Origin: Henriciella sp.
GTDB lineage: Bacteria > Pseudomonadota > Alphaproteobacteria > Caulobacterales > Hyphomonadaceae
Length of the DNA: 64,000 bases
NCBI RefSeq assembly: GCF_029937755.1
Contig: NZ_JAPYPG010000002.1
Coordinates: 163,648-227,647 of the forward strand
Direction of reading: 5' to 3'
Both the position numbers and the translations under genes were made by a program. Shown one piece after another: positions 1-9,156 of the stretch; position 1 is the first letter of the stretch, and the number at the start of each line of letters is the position of its first letter. Under the pieces are notes generated by a model. The model saw nothing but the letters and a program-made list of their open reading frames with translations, made no database searches and had not been told where the DNA came from.

Positions 1-1607
1 AAATTCTTGCCGCCGACCTTCGCGCCGGGCGGCGCCTGCCTACGCTTGTATTCGGCAAGATACAAGAGATGCTCGATCCGCTTTACAGTCGCCTCGTCAT
101 GACCGCGCTGCATGATATCGCGGATGTCCTCTTCCCGGTCCACAAGGCCACGAAGAATATCGTCGAGCACATCATAGGAAGGCAGTGAGTCCTCATCCTT
201 CTGGTCTTCGCGCAGTTCGGCCGACGGCGGTTTGGTGATGATCCGTTGCGGGATAACCTCGCCCGCCGGCCCCAGCGCACCACGCGGATGGTTATCATTG
301 CGCCAGCGTGACAGCGAGAAGACCTCGGTTTTGTAGAAATCCTTGAGGGGATTGTAGCCCCCGCACATGTCGCCATAGAGCGTGGCGTAACCGACCGCCA
401 TTTCGGACTTGTTGCCCGTTGTAACGACCATGTGTCCGAACTTGTTCGACAGCGCCATCAGGGTCACCCCGCGCAGGCGGGACTGGATGTTCTCTTCCGT
501 GATGCCGGGCTGGGTCTCTGCGAACGCATCGGCCAGCATCTCGTCCATGGCGCCCACCCCAGGTGCGATATTGATGATGTCGTAACGCACGCCCAGTGCC
601 TCAGCGCATTTCTTGGCGTCTTCGAGACTTTCCGACGAGGTGTATTTCGAGGGCATCATTACACACCAGACCCGATCGGGCCCCAGCGCATCCACGGCGA
701 TCGCCGCCGTCAGCGCGCTGTCGATCCCGCCCGACATCCCGAGGACGACCCCGGGAAACCTGTTCTTGTTGACATAATCACAAAGCGCCAGGGTCGCGGC
801 GCGGTATTCCATATGCCAGCCATCATGATCCAGCCGGCATCCCTTGCCCTTCAGGATTAGCTTTCGTGTTTCCAGATCGAATTCGACGAGCTCGGTACCG
901 CTCTCGAACTGACCGACCAGCCCACAGCGCTCGGCATGCGTCGAATTCGTCGCATAGGAGCCGCCGTCAAAGACAAGTTCGTCCTGTCCGCCGACCTGAT
1001 TGACGAAGAGGTATGGCAGATTGAGGTCGCTCCACCGGTCAAAGGCTTCCGCCCGCTCGACATGGATCGACCGGCGCCAGGGGGATCCGTTCGGAATGAC
1101 CAGAAGTTCAGCGCCAGCCGCATGGGCCGCAGACGGCACGCGTTCGAACCAGACATCCTCGCAGATGGCGAGCCCGGTCTTCACGCCCTTGAGATCGACC
1201 ACACAGGCTGGCGACCGGCCCTTTGCAAAGAGCCGCTGCTCATCAAAGACACCGTAATTCGGCAGCTCCTGCTTGTCGTAGCGCGCCGAAATATCACCAC
1301 CCTCGCAGTAGATAATCGAGTTGAAGAGACCGTCATCCTGCCAAGGCGACCCGATGATGAAGGCCGGCAGGTCTGCGCTTTCTTTCGCCAGCTGCTTCAC
1401 CGCAGCCATACAATCCTCAACCGCGCTCGGCTTCAGGACCAGATCCTCTGGCGGGTAGCCAAGGATGAACATCTCCGCGAAGACGACGAGATCGGCGGCT
1501 TTGTCCGCGCCTTCCTGCAATGTCCGGCGCGCCAGCTCAAGATTGCCGTTGATGTCACCGACAATCGGATTGAGCTGGGCAGCGAGAATCTTCAGCGTAT
1601 CAGTCAT
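1..1607 (-). CDS. nadE: Glutamine-dependent NAD+ synthase, 3' end cut by window edge
   Basis: Converts nicotinate adenine dinucleotide to NAD+ with ATP, taking ammonia from glutamine in its own N-terminal amidase domain. The sequence opens MTDTLKILAAQLNP, typical of the nitrilase-fold half; Glu45 (VVFAEMF) and Cys149 (GLAICEDVWF) fit the Glu-Lys-Cys triad. The synthetase half, from about residue 270, carries the PP-loop motif GMSGGIDSA. About 535 residues are visible and no stop occurs before base 1, so the last few residues are missing; the family is about 550 residues. It starts 22 bases after the aminotransferase stop codon and is probably co-transcribed with it. The start ATG is the only good one at the conserved N-terminus. 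Confidence 0.93.
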   Translation of the reverse strand, partial: MTDTLKILAAQLNPIVGDINGNLELARRTLQEGADKAADLVVFAEMFILGYPPEDLVLKPSAVEDCMAAVKQLAKESADLPAFIIGSPWQDDGLFNSIIYCEGGDISARYDKQELPNYGVFDEQRLFAKGRSPACVVDLKGVKTGLAICEDVWFERVPSAAHAAGAELLVIPNGSPWRRSIHVERAEAFDRWSDLNLPYLFVNQVGGQDELVFDGGSYATNSTHAERCGLVGQFESGTELVEFDLETRKLILKGKGCRLDHDGWHMEYRAATLALCDYVNKNRFPGVVLGMSGGIDSALTAAIAVDALGPDRVWCVMMPSKYTSSESLEDAKKCAEALGVRYDIINIAPGVGAMDEMLADAFAETQPGITEENIQSRLRGVTLMALSNKFGHMVVTTGNKSEMAVGYATLYGDMCGGYNPLKDFYKTEVFSLSRWRNDNHPRGALGPAGEVIPQRIITKPPSAELREDQKDEDSLPSYDVLDDILRGLVDREEDIRDIMQRGHDEATVKRIEHLLYLAEYKRRQAPPGAKVGGKN

Positions 1608-1629
1608 GGCGCTGACTTAAGGCCGGTTT

Positions 1630-2790
1630 TCAGCGCTGCAAAGCCCCCAAAAGGGCGTCACAGACCCGGTGGACCTGATCTTCGGAAAGATAGGGATGCA
1701 TCGGCAGGCTCAACACCTCGGTCGAGGCCTTCTCGCATTCCGGCAGGCCGCGGGCTGGCGCGAACTGTTCGAAAGCCGGCATCTGGTGGATTGGCGTGTC
1801 GTAATAGATCGCCGTCGGAATGCCCTGCTCCTGCAGCGTGTGCCGGATCGCGTCGCGGTCCGGCACACGCACCGTATAAAGACCATGCGCATGCTCATCG
1901 CCCTGCTTTGATGCCTGGCTCTCGACCTTGCCTGCGAGCCGCCGGTCGTAGACGCTCGCGGCGTCGGCCCGGCGTTCGCGCTCACCTTCGAAGATGCCGA
2001 GCTTTTCCGCGACCACAGCACACTGGATCGAATCGCAACGGCCATTGATTCCGACCCGGATCGATTCCTTGCGATTGCCGCCTGTGCCGTGCCAACGAAT
2101 CGACCGCAGCAGCTCGCCCATCTCCTTGTCACGCACCAGGATGGCCCCGCCATCGCCATAACCACCGAGCGTCTTGGTCGGATAAAAACTGGTCGCCGTG
2201 ATCTCGGCGAGCGTTCCGATCCACTGCCCATCCTGCTTGCCCCCAAAGGACTGGGCGGCGTCTGCAACGATGCGCAGTCCGTGCGCATCCGCAACGTCCT
2301 GGATCGCCTTGTAGTCGGCTGGCAGGCCATAGAGATCAACCGGAATAACCGCGCGGGCGCGAAGATTGCGGGTCCCCTTCACGCGCTGAATTTTCCGCTC
2401 GAGGTCTTCCGCGTCCATGTTGAAGGTCGCCGGGTCGATATCGACGAGGACGGGCGTCGCGCCTGCCAGAAGGACGGCATTCGCCGTTGCGTTGTAGGTA
2501 AAGCCGGGAATGAACACCGCATCACCGTGACCATAGCCAAGCGCAATCAGCGGCATCACCAGCGCCTGCGTGCCCGACCCGACAGCGACCGCATCTGCCG
2601 CACCGGTAAATTCGCAAAGCTTTCGCTCGCACTCATCCACTTCCGGCCCGCCAATGTAGCGCCCATGGTCGAGGATCGTGATCCACCGGTTTTCCAGTGC
2701 AGGGCGGATCGTCGCCTGCTGCGCCTTCAGGTCAAAGAACTGGATGGGGGCATCGGCGGGAAGGTCGATCATCTTTTCTGCAGCGGCCAT
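1630..2790 (-). CDS. DegT/DnrJ/EryC1/StrS family sugar aminotransferase (WbpE-like)
   Basis: A PLP-dependent transaminase that would aminate a keto-sugar nucleotide in the cytoplasm. 386 residues, the normal family length. The opening FFDLKAQQ, the stretch LDHGRYIGGPEV and the PLP-lysine motif SFYPTKTLGGYGDGG (Lys206) are hallmarks of the WbpE/WlbC-like subgroup that makes acetamido uronate sugars. The ATG lies 2 bases beyond the stop of the upstream Gfo/Idh oxidoreductase; an oxidoreductase-aminotransferase pair is the usual arrangement for 3-keto sugar formation then amination. No acetyltransferase, epimerase or glycosyltransferase of such a pathway lies beside it, so the exact sugar is unknown. 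Confidence 0.85.
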   Translation of the reverse strand: MAAAEKMIDLPADAPIQFFDLKAQQATIRPALENRWITILDHGRYIGGPEVDECERKLCEFTGAADAVAVGSGTQALVMPLIALGYGHGDAVFIPGFTYNATANAVLLAGATPVLVDIDPATFNMDAEDLERKIQRVKGTRNLRARAVIPVDLYGLPADYKAIQDVADAHGLRIVADAAQSFGGKQDGQWIGTLAEITATSFYPTKTLGGYGDGGAILVRDKEMGELLRSIRWHGTGGNRKESIRVGINGRCDSIQCAVVAEKLGIFEGERERRADAASVYDRRLAGKVESQASKQGDEHAHGLYTVRVPDRDAIRHTLQEQGIPTAIYYDTPIHQMPAFEQFAPARGLPECEKASTEVLSLPMHPYLSEDQVHRVCDALLGALQR

Positions 2791-2792
2791 GG

Positions 2793-3713
2793 TCAGGCTC
2801 CAATCGTCTGAAGAGCGGTCTGTTCGACGAGCTCGGCAAGCCGCACCGCTTCGGCAGCTTCCCGGCCAGGAATAGGGGTCTCGCGCATGCCAAGGCAGGC
2901 GATGAAAAAGGCTTCGTCAGCCGCGCCAAGTGGATCGGGCAGGTCTGCGGAGACATCCGCCCGGATCGCATGCGGGGTCGTGTTGACGACCTTGCGCGTC
3001 AGGAAGTCGATGGAGATCGTTCCCGACGGGTAGGTGATGGACATGGCCCGGTGGCGCTCGGAGGCGGCCCGGCTCGCCTTGATGACGGCCGTCGCACCAT
3101 TCAGGAAGTCCAGGTCGGCAACCGCCTCGTCTATATGGTCAGTGTGGCGGACCTGGCCTTCGCCGCTGGCATTGGCGCCCGCACAAACAAGCTTCGCGGC
3201 CATGTCGAGATCGTGGATCATGAGATCCCAGATCACCGACACGTCCCCTGCCCGGCCATCCGGCGCCGGAGGACCTTCGCGAACAGCTTCGATGGAGATC
3301 GGCTTCTCGTCGATGTCGAAGAAGCCCATGGCAGCCAGCACAAGACGCTCCTGATGGCCCACCTGCAGGACAAGCTCCTTCTCATCGGCAAGCTCTGCGA
3401 GACGTTTCGCGGCATCCCCCGAAAGCGCCAGAGGCTTTTCGACAAGCACATGAAGCCCAGCCTCCAGGGCGCGCTGGACGACTGCCTCATGATAGGTCGC
3501 TGGACACGCCACGATCACGGAATCGCATACCTCATGCAGGGCAGCCTCGCTCTCGAGGACCGGCGCAGCGTGCTTGTCCGCCAGCGCTTTTGCGCGGTCG
3601 GTATCGGGATCGAAGACCCCTGCAAATTCCGTTCGGCCTGAGGCCGCAATCTTTCCGGCATGATAGCCGCCGAACACGCCAGCGCCGATCAGGCCGGTTT
3701 TCAGGTACGCCAT
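2793..3713 (-). CDS. Gfo/Idh/MocA family NAD(P)-dependent sugar oxidoreductase
   Basis: Predicted cytosolic dehydrogenase acting on a sugar or sugar nucleotide. 306 residues. An N-terminal Rossmann motif GAGVFG (10-15) is followed by the family signature EKP (92-94, VLVEKPLAL) and by VGHQER and IHDLDM in the substrate domain. It is first in a minus-strand unit with the aminotransferase (2-base gap) and then nadE, so its likely role is to supply the 3-keto substrate to the aminotransferase, as WbpB does for WbpE. That pairing is inference from order; the sugar substrate cannot be read from the sequence. Confidence 0.85.
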   Translation of the reverse strand: MAYLKTGLIGAGVFGGYHAGKIAASGRTEFAGVFDPDTDRAKALADKHAAPVLESEAALHEVCDSVIVACPATYHEAVVQRALEAGLHVLVEKPLALSGDAAKRLAELADEKELVLQVGHQERLVLAAMGFFDIDEKPISIEAVREGPPAPDGRAGDVSVIWDLMIHDLDMAAKLVCAGANASGEGQVRHTDHIDEAVADLDFLNGATAVIKASRAASERHRAMSITYPSGTISIDFLTRKVVNTTPHAIRADVSADLPDPLGAADEAFFIACLGMRETPIPGREAAEAVRLAELVEQTALQTIGA

Positions 3714-3879
3714 TCTACACTCCAGTTTGGCTTCCCATCACACCGCTTTGGGGCTCCGCGCAACCAGCCTCATCAGCCCGGTTCATCAAAGAGTCTTGCG
3801 AAATCTTACCGGTTTGACTTCACACCGGCGCCCGGCTCCTCCATTTGTGAGCTCAACGATAAACAGGAGGATACCTATA

Positions 3880-4902
3880 ATGCCAGCAATACAATCAAAG
3901 GAATGGACACTCGCCAACCGTCCGGTCGGCATGCCGAAGCTTTCCGACTTTGGCATTCGCGACGCTGAGGCGCCAGAGCCCAAGGATGGAGAGATCCAGG
4001 TCCGCAATAGCTGGATGTCCGTCGATCCCTACATGCGCGGACGAATGTATGACCGCGAAAGCTACGTTCCCCCTTTCCAGATCGGCGAGACGCTGCAAGG
4101 CGGCGCAGTCGGTACCGTAGTCGCTTCGAAGCATCCGGACTTTGCCGAAGGTGATCTTGTCACGTCCATGGCTGGCTGGCGCGAGGCCTGGACGGCTGAA
4201 CCGCAGGCCGTCATGGCCAACAAGGTACCAAAAACGAACCTTCCTGATTCGGCCCTGCTCGGCGTGGCCGGCATGCCGGGGCTGACCGCCTATGCCGGTA
4301 TTCTCCGCGTTGCTGAACTGGCCGAAGGCGACACTGTCTTCGTCTCTGGCGCGGCCGGCGCCGTCGGCTCCACGGTCGTGCAGATCGCAAAGATCAAAGG
4401 CTGCACCGTCATCGGCTCCGCCGGTGGCGACCAAAAATGCAACCTCGTCAAGGAACTGGGCGCCGATCATGTGATCGATTACAAGAAGCATGACAGCTAC
4501 GAGTCCTTGCTTGGCGCACTGAAGGCAGCAGCCCCAAAAGGGATCGACGTCTATTTCGACAATGTCGGCGGCGACCACCTTCAGGCCGCTATCGAAGCCG
4601 CACGGCCAATGGCCCGCTTCGCCATTTGCGGCATGATCAGCCAGTATAATGCAACCGAACCGCAGCCCGGCCCCTATAACATCATCCAGGTTGTCGGGAA
4701 GCAGCTCACGCTGCGTGGTTTCATCGTGTCATCGCATGTTGATCTGCAACCGCAGTTCCTTCAGGACATGGCCGGCTGGATCCAGTCGGGCCAGATGAAA
4801 TTCGAAGAAACGGTCATGGAGGGCGTTGAGAACGCCCCCGAAGCATTCCTCGGCCTGTTCCAGGGACGCAACAAGGGCAAGATGCTCGTCAAACTTGCCT
4901 GA
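3880..4902 (+). CDS. NADP-dependent medium-chain reductase, CurA/PTGR family
   Basis: Zinc-free medium-chain reductase that reduces activated double bonds of enones, as curcumin reductase CurA and leukotriene B4 12-hydroxydehydrogenase do. 340 residues. Family marks are the N-terminal SVDPYMRGRM, the nucleotide-binding stretch SGAAGAVGSTVVQIAK, VIDYK and YFDNVGG. The start is set by a strong Shine-Dalgarno (aacaggagg) nine bases before the ATG; the open frame extends 51 codons upstream but that part has no ribosome site and no family similarity. It is transcribed away from the Gfo/Idh gene across a 166-base gap. The substrate is unknown. Confidence 0.88.
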   Translation: MPAIQSKEWTLANRPVGMPKLSDFGIRDAEAPEPKDGEIQVRNSWMSVDPYMRGRMYDRESYVPPFQIGETLQGGAVGTVVASKHPDFAEGDLVTSMAGWREAWTAEPQAVMANKVPKTNLPDSALLGVAGMPGLTAYAGILRVAELAEGDTVFVSGAAGAVGSTVVQIAKIKGCTVIGSAGGDQKCNLVKELGADHVIDYKKHDSYESLLGALKAAAPKGIDVYFDNVGGDHLQAAIEAARPMARFAICGMISQYNATEPQPGPYNIIQVVGKQLTLRGFIVSSHVDLQPQFLQDMAGWIQSGQMKFEETVMEGVENAPEAFLGLFQGRNKGKMLVKLA

Positions 4903-4929
4903 CCGTTCACAACGCAACGGAGCAGATCA

Positions 4930-5841
4930 ATGGCGCGCCTGTTCGACGCCTACATCATTGTGGACTGGAGCGCGGCGAGCAAACCGGCTCAGGGGGCGAA
5001 TTCCGTCTGGGTCGGTGCGCTTGCCCGGGACGCACGGCTGAAATTCCGCTTTCAGTCAGCCAATCCTCCCACACGCCTTAAGGCGCGAGAGATGATTGCC
5101 GGGCTGGCTGAACGCTTCACCGCGCGCGGCGACAAGGTGCTGATCGGCTTCGACTTCAGCCTCGGCTATCCCGCAGGGACAGCCGAGGCCATCGGTCTTG
5201 ATACGGCAGGCAAACCTGCCTGGCAGGCCATTCACGATCATCTCGCAAGCAAGGTGAAAGAGAAGCCGGACAATTCGAATACGCGCTTCGCCATAGCCGC
5301 CGGCCTGAATTATGCGATGACAAAGGGGCCGCTCCCGTTCTGGGGGGCCCCGGCACGTGACCAGATCACCACCCTGACCGGCACCAAGGGAGACTTCTCC
5401 TCTTCGCCCGTTGAAGAGTACCGGATCTGCGAACAATGGGTGAGAAAAACTCACAAATCAAAACCGAAATCCGTCTGGCAACTGTATGGCGCCGGATCGG
5501 TCGGCAGCCAGTCGCTTCTTGGCATTCCGACAGTAAAGGCACTTAGAATCCAGCTGCCCAATTCCGCGATCTGGCCTTTCGAAACGGGGTTCGAAGCGCT
5601 CGGCGCCGAGGCACTGGACGGGACGGATATCGTCTTCGCTGAAGTCTATCCATCTCTCGTTACGGCAAGGCCAGAAACGGGGGAAGTTGCTGATCAGGCT
5701 CAGGTCCGTGCCCTCGCCCACCATTATTACGGATTGGACGAAGCGGGCAAACTCGGCGCGCTTTTCGGACCTCCGGAAGGGCTCGAAAGCACGCTTATCC
5801 CCAAAATTATCGCTGAAGAAGGGTGGATTCTGCTGAAATAG
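4930..5841 (+). CDS. DUF429-like hypothetical protein
   Basis: 303 residues, cytoplasmic, without signal peptide or membrane segments. I do not firmly recognise it. Alternating strand segments with acidic residues (IIVDWSA near the N-terminus, LIGFDFSLGYP about residue 75) and a later FAEVYPS recall DUF429 and related RNase H-like fold proteins; this resemblance is from memory and modest. Start ATG has a cggag ribosome site. It follows the CurA-type gene by 27 bases on the same strand, so the two may be one transcript. Its stop codon is embedded in a terminator-like hairpin. No biochemical role is claimed. Confidence 0.6.
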   Translation: MARLFDAYIIVDWSAASKPAQGANSVWVGALARDARLKFRFQSANPPTRLKAREMIAGLAERFTARGDKVLIGFDFSLGYPAGTAEAIGLDTAGKPAWQAIHDHLASKVKEKPDNSNTRFAIAAGLNYAMTKGPLPFWGAPARDQITTLTGTKGDFSSSPVEEYRICEQWVRKTHKSKPKSVWQLYGAGSVGSQSLLGIPTVKALRIQLPNSAIWPFETGFEALGAEALDGTDIVFAEVYPSLVTARPETGEVADQAQVRALAHHYYGLDEAGKLGALFGPPEGLESTLIPKIIAEEGWILLK

Positions 5842-5870
5842 CCCGTGGTTATTGGGTTTTCGGGCTATTT
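5836..5870 (+). terminator. Terminator-like hairpin overlapping a stop codon
   Basis: A perfect 10-bp inverted repeat, aaatagcccg at 5836-5845 and cgggctattt at 5861-5870, with a 15-base loop. It includes the TAG stop (5839-5841) of the DUF429-like gene and ends in TTT. The A/T flanks make it able to act on both strands. It separates that gene from the HU gene. Confidence 0.5.
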
Positions 5871-5936
5871 ACCCCCTCCGAATCGTGTAGAAAACCATCG
5901 CGGCAAGATATCGCCGTAAGCTAAAAGGAGAGCCCA

Positions 5937-6203
5937 ATGAACAAGGGTGAACTTACAAAGGCCGTCGCAGAATCGGCTGGCATGTCTCAAGCAGACGCCG
6001 GCAAGGCGGTTGACGCTGTTTTCGACACCATCTCTGGCGCGGTGAAGAGCCGCAAGCAGGTGGCGATCGCCGGCTTCGGCACGTTCCACGCCAAGACCCG
6101 TGGTGCTCGCGAAGGCCGTAACCCGGCAACGGGTGAAACCATCCAGATTCCTGAGAAGACCTCGGGCGCCTTCAAGCCGGCTTCGGCTCTGAAGGACATC
6201 TAA
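5937..6203 (+). CDS. HU family DNA-binding protein
   Basis: Small basic histone-like protein that bends and compacts DNA as a dimer. 88 residues, close to the usual 90. The start MNKGELTKAVA, the core VAIAGFGTFHAKTR and the C-terminal arm motif GRNPATGETIQIP are classic HU. A strong ribosome site (aaaaggagag) precedes the ATG. It appears monocistronic, lying between two hairpins (5836-5870 and 6242-6271), as expected for a highly expressed small gene. Whether it is HupA/HupB-like or a more specialised HU cannot be told from one copy. Confidence 0.95.
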   Translation: MNKGELTKAVAESAGMSQADAGKAVDAVFDTISGAVKSRKQVAIAGFGTFHAKTRGAREGRNPATGETIQIPEKTSGAFKPASALKDI

Positions 6204-6206
6204 AAA

Positions 6207-6233
6207 CTAAACTCTCCCGCGAGGGGAATTTAG
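6207..6233 (+). terminator. Weak imperfect hairpin after HU gene
   Basis: Outer arms ctaaa and tttag with an inner ccc/ggg stem and small bulges, just after the HU stop and covering the stop of the convergent MATE gene (6230-6232). It could serve both genes; pairing is imperfect and there is no clear T-tract. Confidence 0.3.
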
Positions 6234-7615
6234 ACTGCAGGGCGGCGCGCTGGTTTCAACCGGCGCGCCGCTTTCATTTCAAGCAGCGTCGTTTGCAGCA
6301 CACCCGCAATGATCGAGGCGATCAGAACACCTTCCATCATGCCCATCGCGCCCCGCTCGAGCACCAGCCCGAAATACCAGGTCGAAGGGATCATGATCAG
6401 GAAGTAGGAGCCCAGGTGAATGAAGGTGGGCGGCCAGATCACATTCTGCGCGCGCAACGCCATCGAAGCCACATTTTGAAGCCCATCGAAGACAATCACG
6501 AAAGCCGTGAAACCGACAAGGCCAACAAGCTCCGGACGGATATACACCCCGTCCACTTCGGCCTCCGACTTTACGAGCAGCGCGGCGAGCGGTGACTGGA
6601 AGGTGTAGACGAGCGCGCCAAGCACGACGCCGATCATGATGCCAGCCACGATACCAAGTCTCGAGGCATCACGCACTTCATCACTGTTCTTCCGTCCATA
6701 CGCTTCAGCGACACGCACGCTTGTGGCGGTGCCGAGGCCGAGATAGGCCATGAAGCAGAAGCCGATCACATGGATCGACATGCCATAGACCGTGGTTGCG
6801 GCGGTGCTGATCCAGGTCGCGATCACAAAAGTGAAGTTGAACCCGCCCCACTCGGCGACATTCGACACGGCCATGCCATAACCGACCGAGAATTGCCGGC
6901 GGTTCTCTTCCGGCGGACCTTCCGGTGAGGACTTGAAGGCCGGTGTGAATTTCCAGACCACGACCAGGAACAGGATAACCAGGAACCAGCGCGTCCCCGT
7001 GGTCGCGATCGCAACCCCGTCAGCGCCCATTTTCGGCATGCCCCACCAGCCCGCAACCACGGCGAGGTCGATGATCAGATTGATGATGACGCCGGCATAC
7101 ATGATCGCTGTCACGACAAGCGGGCGGCGCAAGGCTTCGAGATAGGAGCCAGCGACATGGGTCAGCATGTGACCGATCAGGCCCAGCGCGAGTATACGCG
7201 ATACAGAAGCCGTCCCCGCCGCAATGCTTTCCTCAAACCCAAGAGCACGGAACATCGGTCCCACGACCACAATGATGGACAGGGTCAGCAGCGCGCCGAA
7301 CCAGAGCGAAAAGCCGATCCCACGCCGGAAGATGCGTCCGCTCTCAGGGCCTTTGCCAATCCCGGCCAGTTCGGCTGTCAGAACAGACACGCCCATGAGC
7401 AGGCCCATTGTCAGGCCAAGCGACACGCCAATGGGTAGCCATGAGTTCAGGACAAAGGGAAGCTCGCTCGGCGCATTCTGGCCGAGCACGATCACATCCG
7501 TCAGGCCCATGAGCATCATCGCGGCGCGCGAGACGGCAATCGGCCCTGACAGCCGCAACAGGTCTGCAATGTCGGACGGCCGCGCCCAGGCGGGCCAGAC
7601 CCGCCTGCGGTGCAT
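6230..7615 (-). CDS. MATE family multidrug/toxin efflux transporter
   Basis: Inner-membrane antiporter that exports drugs or metabolites using an Na+ or H+ gradient. 461 residues with about 12 hydrophobic segments. Family-typical features are the early segment LSGPIAVSRAAMMLMGLTDV, a second bundle starting VSNVAEWGGFNF, and ALRAQNV near the C-terminal half. It follows the class II DAHP synthase by 17 bases on the same strand, so the two are probably co-transcribed; a link to an aromatic compound is possible but unproven. The C-terminus is basic (RRLKPARRP). Its substrate cannot be predicted. Confidence 0.9.
   Translation of the reverse strand: MHRRRVWPAWARPSDIADLLRLSGPIAVSRAAMMLMGLTDVIVLGQNAPSELPFVLNSWLPIGVSLGLTMGLLMGVSVLTAELAGIGKGPESGRIFRRGIGFSLWFGALLTLSIIVVVGPMFRALGFEESIAAGTASVSRILALGLIGHMLTHVAGSYLEALRRPLVVTAIMYAGVIINLIIDLAVVAGWWGMPKMGADGVAIATTGTRWFLVILFLVVVWKFTPAFKSSPEGPPEENRRQFSVGYGMAVSNVAEWGGFNFTFVIATWISTAATTVYGMSIHVIGFCFMAYLGLGTATSVRVAEAYGRKNSDEVRDASRLGIVAGIMIGVVLGALVYTFQSPLAALLVKSEAEVDGVYIRPELVGLVGFTAFVIVFDGLQNVASMALRAQNVIWPPTFIHLGSYFLIMIPSTWYFGLVLERGAMGMMEGVLIASIIAGVLQTTLLEMKAARRLKPARRPAV
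6242..6271 (+). terminator. Strong GC hairpin downstream of HU gene
   Basis: Arms gcggcgcgc (6242-6250) and gcgcgccgc (6263-6271) pair perfectly, and the inner ggtt/aacc pairs as well. On the plus strand it is followed by tttcatttc, so it is a plausible terminator for the HU transcript. It lies inside the last codons of the oppositely oriented MATE gene. Confidence 0.45.
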
Positions 7616-7632
7616 GGCGATGTCTCCCTAGA

Positions 7633-9012
7633 TCAACTCGCTTGGCGAGCCTCTGCGTTGACAGCTTCTTTCATGAGCTGGAGCTTCTCTGCGATCAGGA
7701 AGGCCAGTTCAAGCGCTTGTTCGCCATTCAGGCGAGGATCGCAGTGAGTGTGGTATCGCGATGACAGGTCGGCTTCCGAAATTGCCTGGGCGCCACCGAT
7801 ACACTCGGTCACGTCCTGACCGGTCATCTCGAAATGCACACCACCCGGGTAGCTACCTTCAGACGAGACAATGTCGATGAACTGGCTGACCTCGGAGAGG
7901 ATGCGATCCACCGGTCGCGTCTTGAAGCCGCTTTCGGTCTTCAGCGTATTGCCGTGCATCGGATCACAGGACCAGACGACACTCCGCCCACTTTTCTGGA
8001 CGGCGCGCACAAGCGGCGGCAGGCCTTCCTTCACGCCTTCGGAGCCGAAGCGCGAAATCAGCGTGATCCGTCCGGGCTCATCCTTCGGGTTCAGCGTCTC
8101 GATGAGCTGCAGGAGCTCATCGGTCTCCATACCGGGGCCACACTTGATGCCGAGCGGGTTACGGACACCCTTGCAGAACTCGACATGCGCATGGTCGAGC
8201 TGGCGCGTACGGTGGCCGATCCACAACATGTGGGCTGAGGTGTCATACCAGTCACCCGATGTGGAATCGACGCGCGTCATCGCTTCCTCGAAGCCAAGCA
8301 GCAGCGCTTCATGCGAGGTGTAGACATCGACCTTCGCCATCTGAGGGACTGTTTGCGAGCTGACGCCGCAGGCGTTCATGAACGACAGAGCGTCGCTGAT
8401 CCGGTCAGCCAGCGCTTCGTAGCGCTTACCCTGTGGAGAGCGGTCGACAAAACCGAGCATCCACTGATGCACGTTTGCAAGATCGGCATAGCCGCCCTGG
8501 GTAAACGCACGAACGAGGTTCAGCGTCGAGGCGGCCTGCGAGTAGCCCTGGATCAGGCGCTCCGGATTGGGCAGGCGTGCTTCGGGCGAGAAATCCATGC
8601 CATTGATATTGTCACCGCGATAGGACGGCAGCGTTTCGCCATCAATCGTCTCGGTCGGAGACGAGCGCGGCTTACCGAACTGGCCAGCCAGACGGCCGAC
8701 CTTTACGACCGGCTTGGACGCGGCAAAGGTCAGCACGACCGCCATCTGAAGCATCACGCGCAGCGTATCGCGGATATTGTCCGCGCTGAATTCCTTGAAG
8801 CTTTCGGCGCAATCACCGCCCTGGAGCAGGAAGGCTTCACCGGCCGCAACCTGGCCGAGGCTCTGCTTCAGTCGACGGACTTCGCCAGCAAAGACGAGCG
8901 GCGGATAGGCCTTCAGGCGCGCTTCCACATCCGCAAGTGCGGCGGCGTCCGGATAATCTTCCGGGATGTGCTTTGCTGGCTTTTCTCTCCAGCTGTTCGG
9001 TGTCCAGGTCAT
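7633..9012 (-). CDS. Class II 3-deoxy-7-phosphoheptulonate (DAHP) synthase
   Basis: First step of the shikimate pathway: phosphoenolpyruvate plus erythrose 4-phosphate gives DAHP. 459 residues, the plant/actinobacterial class II type rather than the AroFGH type. Metal-ligand Cys68 lies in [59 protein letters not shown] and [10 protein letters not shown] are all family signatures. It starts 145 bases from the divergent TIR-ParA gene and lies just upstream of the MATE gene. In other bacteria class II enzymes are feedback-inhibited, but no regulator is visible here. Confidence 0.96.
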   Translation of the reverse strand: MTWTPNSWREKPAKHIPEDYPDAAALADVEARLKAYPPLVFAGEVRRLKQSLGQVAAGEAFLLQGGDCAESFKEFSADNIRDTLRVMLQMAVVLTFAASKPVVKVGRLAGQFGKPRSSPTETIDGETLPSYRGDNINGMDFSPEARLPNPERLIQGYSQAASTLNLVRAFTQGGYADLANVHQWMLGFVDRSPQGKRYEALADRISDALSFMNACGVSSQTVPQMAKVDVYTSHEALLLGFEEAMTRVDSTSGDWYDTSAHMLWIGHRTRQLDHAHVEFCKGVRNPLGIKCGPGMETDELLQLIETLNPKDEPGRITLISRFGSEGVKEGLPPLVRAVQKSGRSVVWSCDPMHGNTLKTESGFKTRPVDRILSEVSQFIDIVSSEGSYPGGVHFEMTGQDVTECIGGAQAISEADLSSRYHTHCDPRLNGEQALELAFLIAEKLQLMKEAVNAEARQAS

Positions 9013-9156
9013 CGCTTCATCCTTCCAGCGCGCGTATCAATCACAATGGGGGAGACGACACAAGTTTTACCACATTTTGCGGCTCAGTTGTGTGGCGGAA
9101 TCATCGCGGTTGGCTTAGGCCAGCAAGGAAAATCCCAGTATAGCGGAGCCTCCCCC

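Noticed and set aside
936-2048. A 370-codon plus-strand frame over nadE and the aminotransferase
   Set aside because: Both genes beneath it are certain; the translation has Arg/Pro-rich shadow composition.
8311-9156. In-frame upstream extension of the TIR-ParA protein by 282 codons
   Set aside because: The extension is antisense to the class II DAHP synthase; a ribosome site and the natural TIR start occur at 9157.
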